This document shows positions 62,807 to 64,000 of a stretch of 64,000 nucleotides of DNA, one piece after another. The notes beneath the pieces are model-generated. The model saw only the letters and a program-made list of their open reading frames with translations. It made no database searches and was not told where the DNA came from. The stretch comes from Bacillota bacterium (GTDB lineage: Bacteria; Bacillota; Clostridia; Peptostreptococcales; Anaerovoracaceae), in NCBI GenBank assembly GCA_017941085.1, contig JAGAXF010000022.1, forward strand, positions 30,767 through 94,766, in the 5' to 3' direction. The position numbers and the translations under genes are program-made. Each line of letters opens with the position of its first letter. Positions within the stretch are counted from its first letter, which is position 1.

Positions 62807-63076
62807 ATGGAATATTTCGTAACACACATTTTTTATATTGTAATAGCAGCTCTGGTAATTGCGGGACTGGCCTCCATTTGGGCCTTTGGTGCTGCCCATA
62901 ACGCCAGCAAAAGAGATCCGGAAATGCAGGAAAAACAGGACAAGGCCTGTGAAAGCTGTGCCCTGGCTTCCATGTGCACAAGATTCGGAACTGAGTCATT
63001 GGAATGCTCCGGTGAAGATGGCCTTAGCAATAAGGACTTCACTGAGATTATTCCCAATAAGGGAAGAACCCTTTAA
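62807..63076 (+). CDS. Small Cys-rich membrane protein
   Basis: 89 residues, unnamed. One N-terminal helix (about 8-30), then KACESCALASMCTRFGTESLEC with four Cys, a possible metal or Fe-S site on the membrane face. It resembles in plan the Cys-rich proteins beside metal transporters. 19 nt after the exporter, so a partner role is plausible. Confidence 0.6.
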   Translation: MEYFVTHIFYIVIAALVIAGLASIWAFGAAHNASKRDPEMQEKQDKACESCALASMCTRFGTESLECSGEDGLSNKDFTEIIPNKGRTL

Positions 63077-63125
63077 TTGGCATCCGATATTAGGGCATAG
63101 GGTTTTATAATTATTCTAGTTGAAG

Positions 63126-63150
63126 AATCGGGTTTATCCCGATTTATTTT
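63126..63150 (+). terminator. Intrinsic terminator
   Basis: AATCGGG (63126-63132) / CCCGATT (63138-63144), loop TTTAT, then TATTTT. Ends the coaBC-exporter-Cys protein unit. Confidence 0.8.
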
Positions 63151-63156
63151 ATGGGG

Positions 63157-63185
63157 TTGACTTTAATACGATAATGCGTTACTAT
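63157..63185 (+). promoter_or_regulatory. Promoter for hisZ
   Basis: TTGACT (63157-63162), 17-nt spacer, TACTAT (63180-63185). The ~90-nt leader shows no obvious T-box. Confidence 0.55.
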
Positions 63186-63275
63186 GATAAAGCGATAAAG
63201 CGGACGCGGATTTGCAATTATCATATTTAAGTTAAAAAGAATAATAAATATATAAACAAGAAAAGGAAAGTAAGG

Positions 63276-64000
63276 ATGCCAAAGAAGGATTATAGAAGCA
63301 TTTTAGACAATATGGAAATTGTTGAAAGGGTGGACCTGGAACTGAGAAATCTCTATACCAAGTATGGCTACTCAAGATTTAAAATGGGGAAGTTTGAGGA
63401 ATATGATTTATATTCCGGAACCAGGGACTTTATTCCCACGGAAGATATAATTACCGTCACCGGCCAGAAGGGTAAACTGTTGGCACTTCGTCCGGATTTA
63501 ACCCTATCCATAGTTAAGTATTTCCGCCCGGAAGAAAAATCCAGGGAGAAACTTTTTTATAGCGAAAATATTTACAGAGCAAAAAAGGATGGTACCTATA
63601 GCGAGCTTAGGCAAACGGGGCTGGAGCTTTTGGGAGACCTTAATGAAGAGGAGGTTTCCCGGGTGGTTCTCCTGGCTGCCTTAAGCCTTAAAACCATATG
63701 CAATGACTTTGTACTGGACATTTCCCACATGGGTCTTCTTCAGGAGATAGTTTCTTCCGTTCCCCAGGAGGGTAAGGAGGATGTGCTTTTAGCCATCAGT
63801 CAAAAAAATACATCTGCCATAGAGAAATTAGGGCAGGAGTACAGTATATCCCTGGAGGAGATAAATACCATCAAAGCAATTGCCACCCTATATGGAAACT
63901 ACAAGGATGCCCTTCCCAGACTTAAGAAGATGCCCTTAACAACCAAGGGAAAGGAATACCTTTTGGAAATAGAGAAGGTGTGTAAATTCCTGGCGGCCAA
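63276..64000 (+). CDS. hisZ: ATP phosphoribosyltransferase regulatory subunit, 3'-truncated
   Basis: 241 codons run to the window edge without a stop. HisRS-like fold: YTKYGYSRFKMGKFEEYDLY, ALRPDLTLSIVKYF and FYSENIYRAKKDGTYSELRQ followed by TGLELLG. The class II synthetase-like core without the tRNA domain, and the FYSENIYR variant, favour HisZ over HisS. HisZ pairs with short HisG in the first histidine step, so a his operon probably continues beyond 64000. AAAAGGAAAG ribosome site. Confidence 0.88.
   Translation, partial: MPKKDYRSILDNMEIVERVDLELRNLYTKYGYSRFKMGKFEEYDLYSGTRDFIPTEDIITVTGQKGKLLALRPDLTLSIVKYFRPEEKSREKLFYSENIYRAKKDGTYSELRQTGLELLGDLNEEEVSRVVLLAALSLKTICNDFVLDISHMGLLQEIVSSVPQEGKEDVLLAISQKNTSAIEKLGQEYSISLEEINTIKAIATLYGNYKDALPRLKKMPLTTKGKEYLLEIEKVCKFLAA

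Noticed and set aside
63186..63275. His-specific T-box before hisZ
   Set aside because: The leader is short and shows no TGGNACCGCG-type T-box sequence.

Overview
The window reads as a chromosomal segment of a low-to-moderate GC, Gram-positive-type anaerobe of the Bacillota (class Clostridia). The evidence is the PolC-type replicase, SepF/YggT/DivIVA divisome genes, RqcH, YlxM-Ffh, RnpM, strong AGGAGG ribosome sites and TTGACA/TATAAT promoters. I cannot place it to genus; a relative of the Anaerovoracaceae/Family XIII or a neighbouring family is a guess. I found no tRNA, rRNA, CRISPR array, transposase or phage structural gene.

Layout. 1-6.2 kb: end of a phosphonate-type ABC permease, a tyrosine phosphatase on the minus strand, then a plus-strand run of a 5'-nucleotidase-family phosphoesterase, an unrecognised P-loop-like protein, an M20 peptidase and a histidine phosphatase with an added Cys cluster. 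6.3-9.2 kb: a very large membrane-anchored clostripain-family (C11) protein on the minus strand. 9.4-18.0 kb: ylxM-ffh-rpsP-khpA-rimM-trmD, then an HlyD-like protein, yggS-sepF-yggT-divIVA-lspA-rluD. 18.0-18.4 kb is intergenic but holds a 35-codon two-CxxC peptide gene and phased 21-bp repeats in front of an alpha/beta hydrolase. 18.4-25.7 kb: hydrolase, small alarmone synthetase, rqcH (minus), yicC-gmk-rpoZ, then rpsB-tsf behind a structured leader.

25.8-39.7 kb is an accessory stretch splitting the usual rpsB-tsf-pyrH-frr order. It holds a membrane Ser/Thr kinase, two paralogous HTH proteins with a shared inverted-repeat site, a three-repeat Ltp-type membrane protein, sanA-like/bioY/ansA (minus), guaB, trxA (minus), a secreted barnase-type RNase lipoprotein, a barstar reading frame fused without a stop to O-acetylhomoserine sulfhydrylase, an aspartate aminotransferase, pepD and trxB.

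39.7-59.3 kb is a long housekeeping run: pyrH-frr-uppS-cdsA-dxr-rseP-ispG-polC-lytTR-mscL-rimP-nusA-rnpM-ylxQ-infB-rbfA-nrnA-truB-ribF. PolC lacks the DnaQ-like proofreading domain but keeps the PHP residues. 59.3-60.7 kb is infC-rpmI-rplT with an attenuator leader and an AUU start on infC. 60.7-64 kb: coaBC, a 10TM ArsP_2-type exporter, a small Cys-rich membrane protein, and the 5' part of hisZ.

The most notable observations are the barnase / barstar-MetY locus, the exonuclease-less PolC, the kinase-HTH-HTH-Ltp islet, and the small two-CxxC peptide with the phased repeats beside it.
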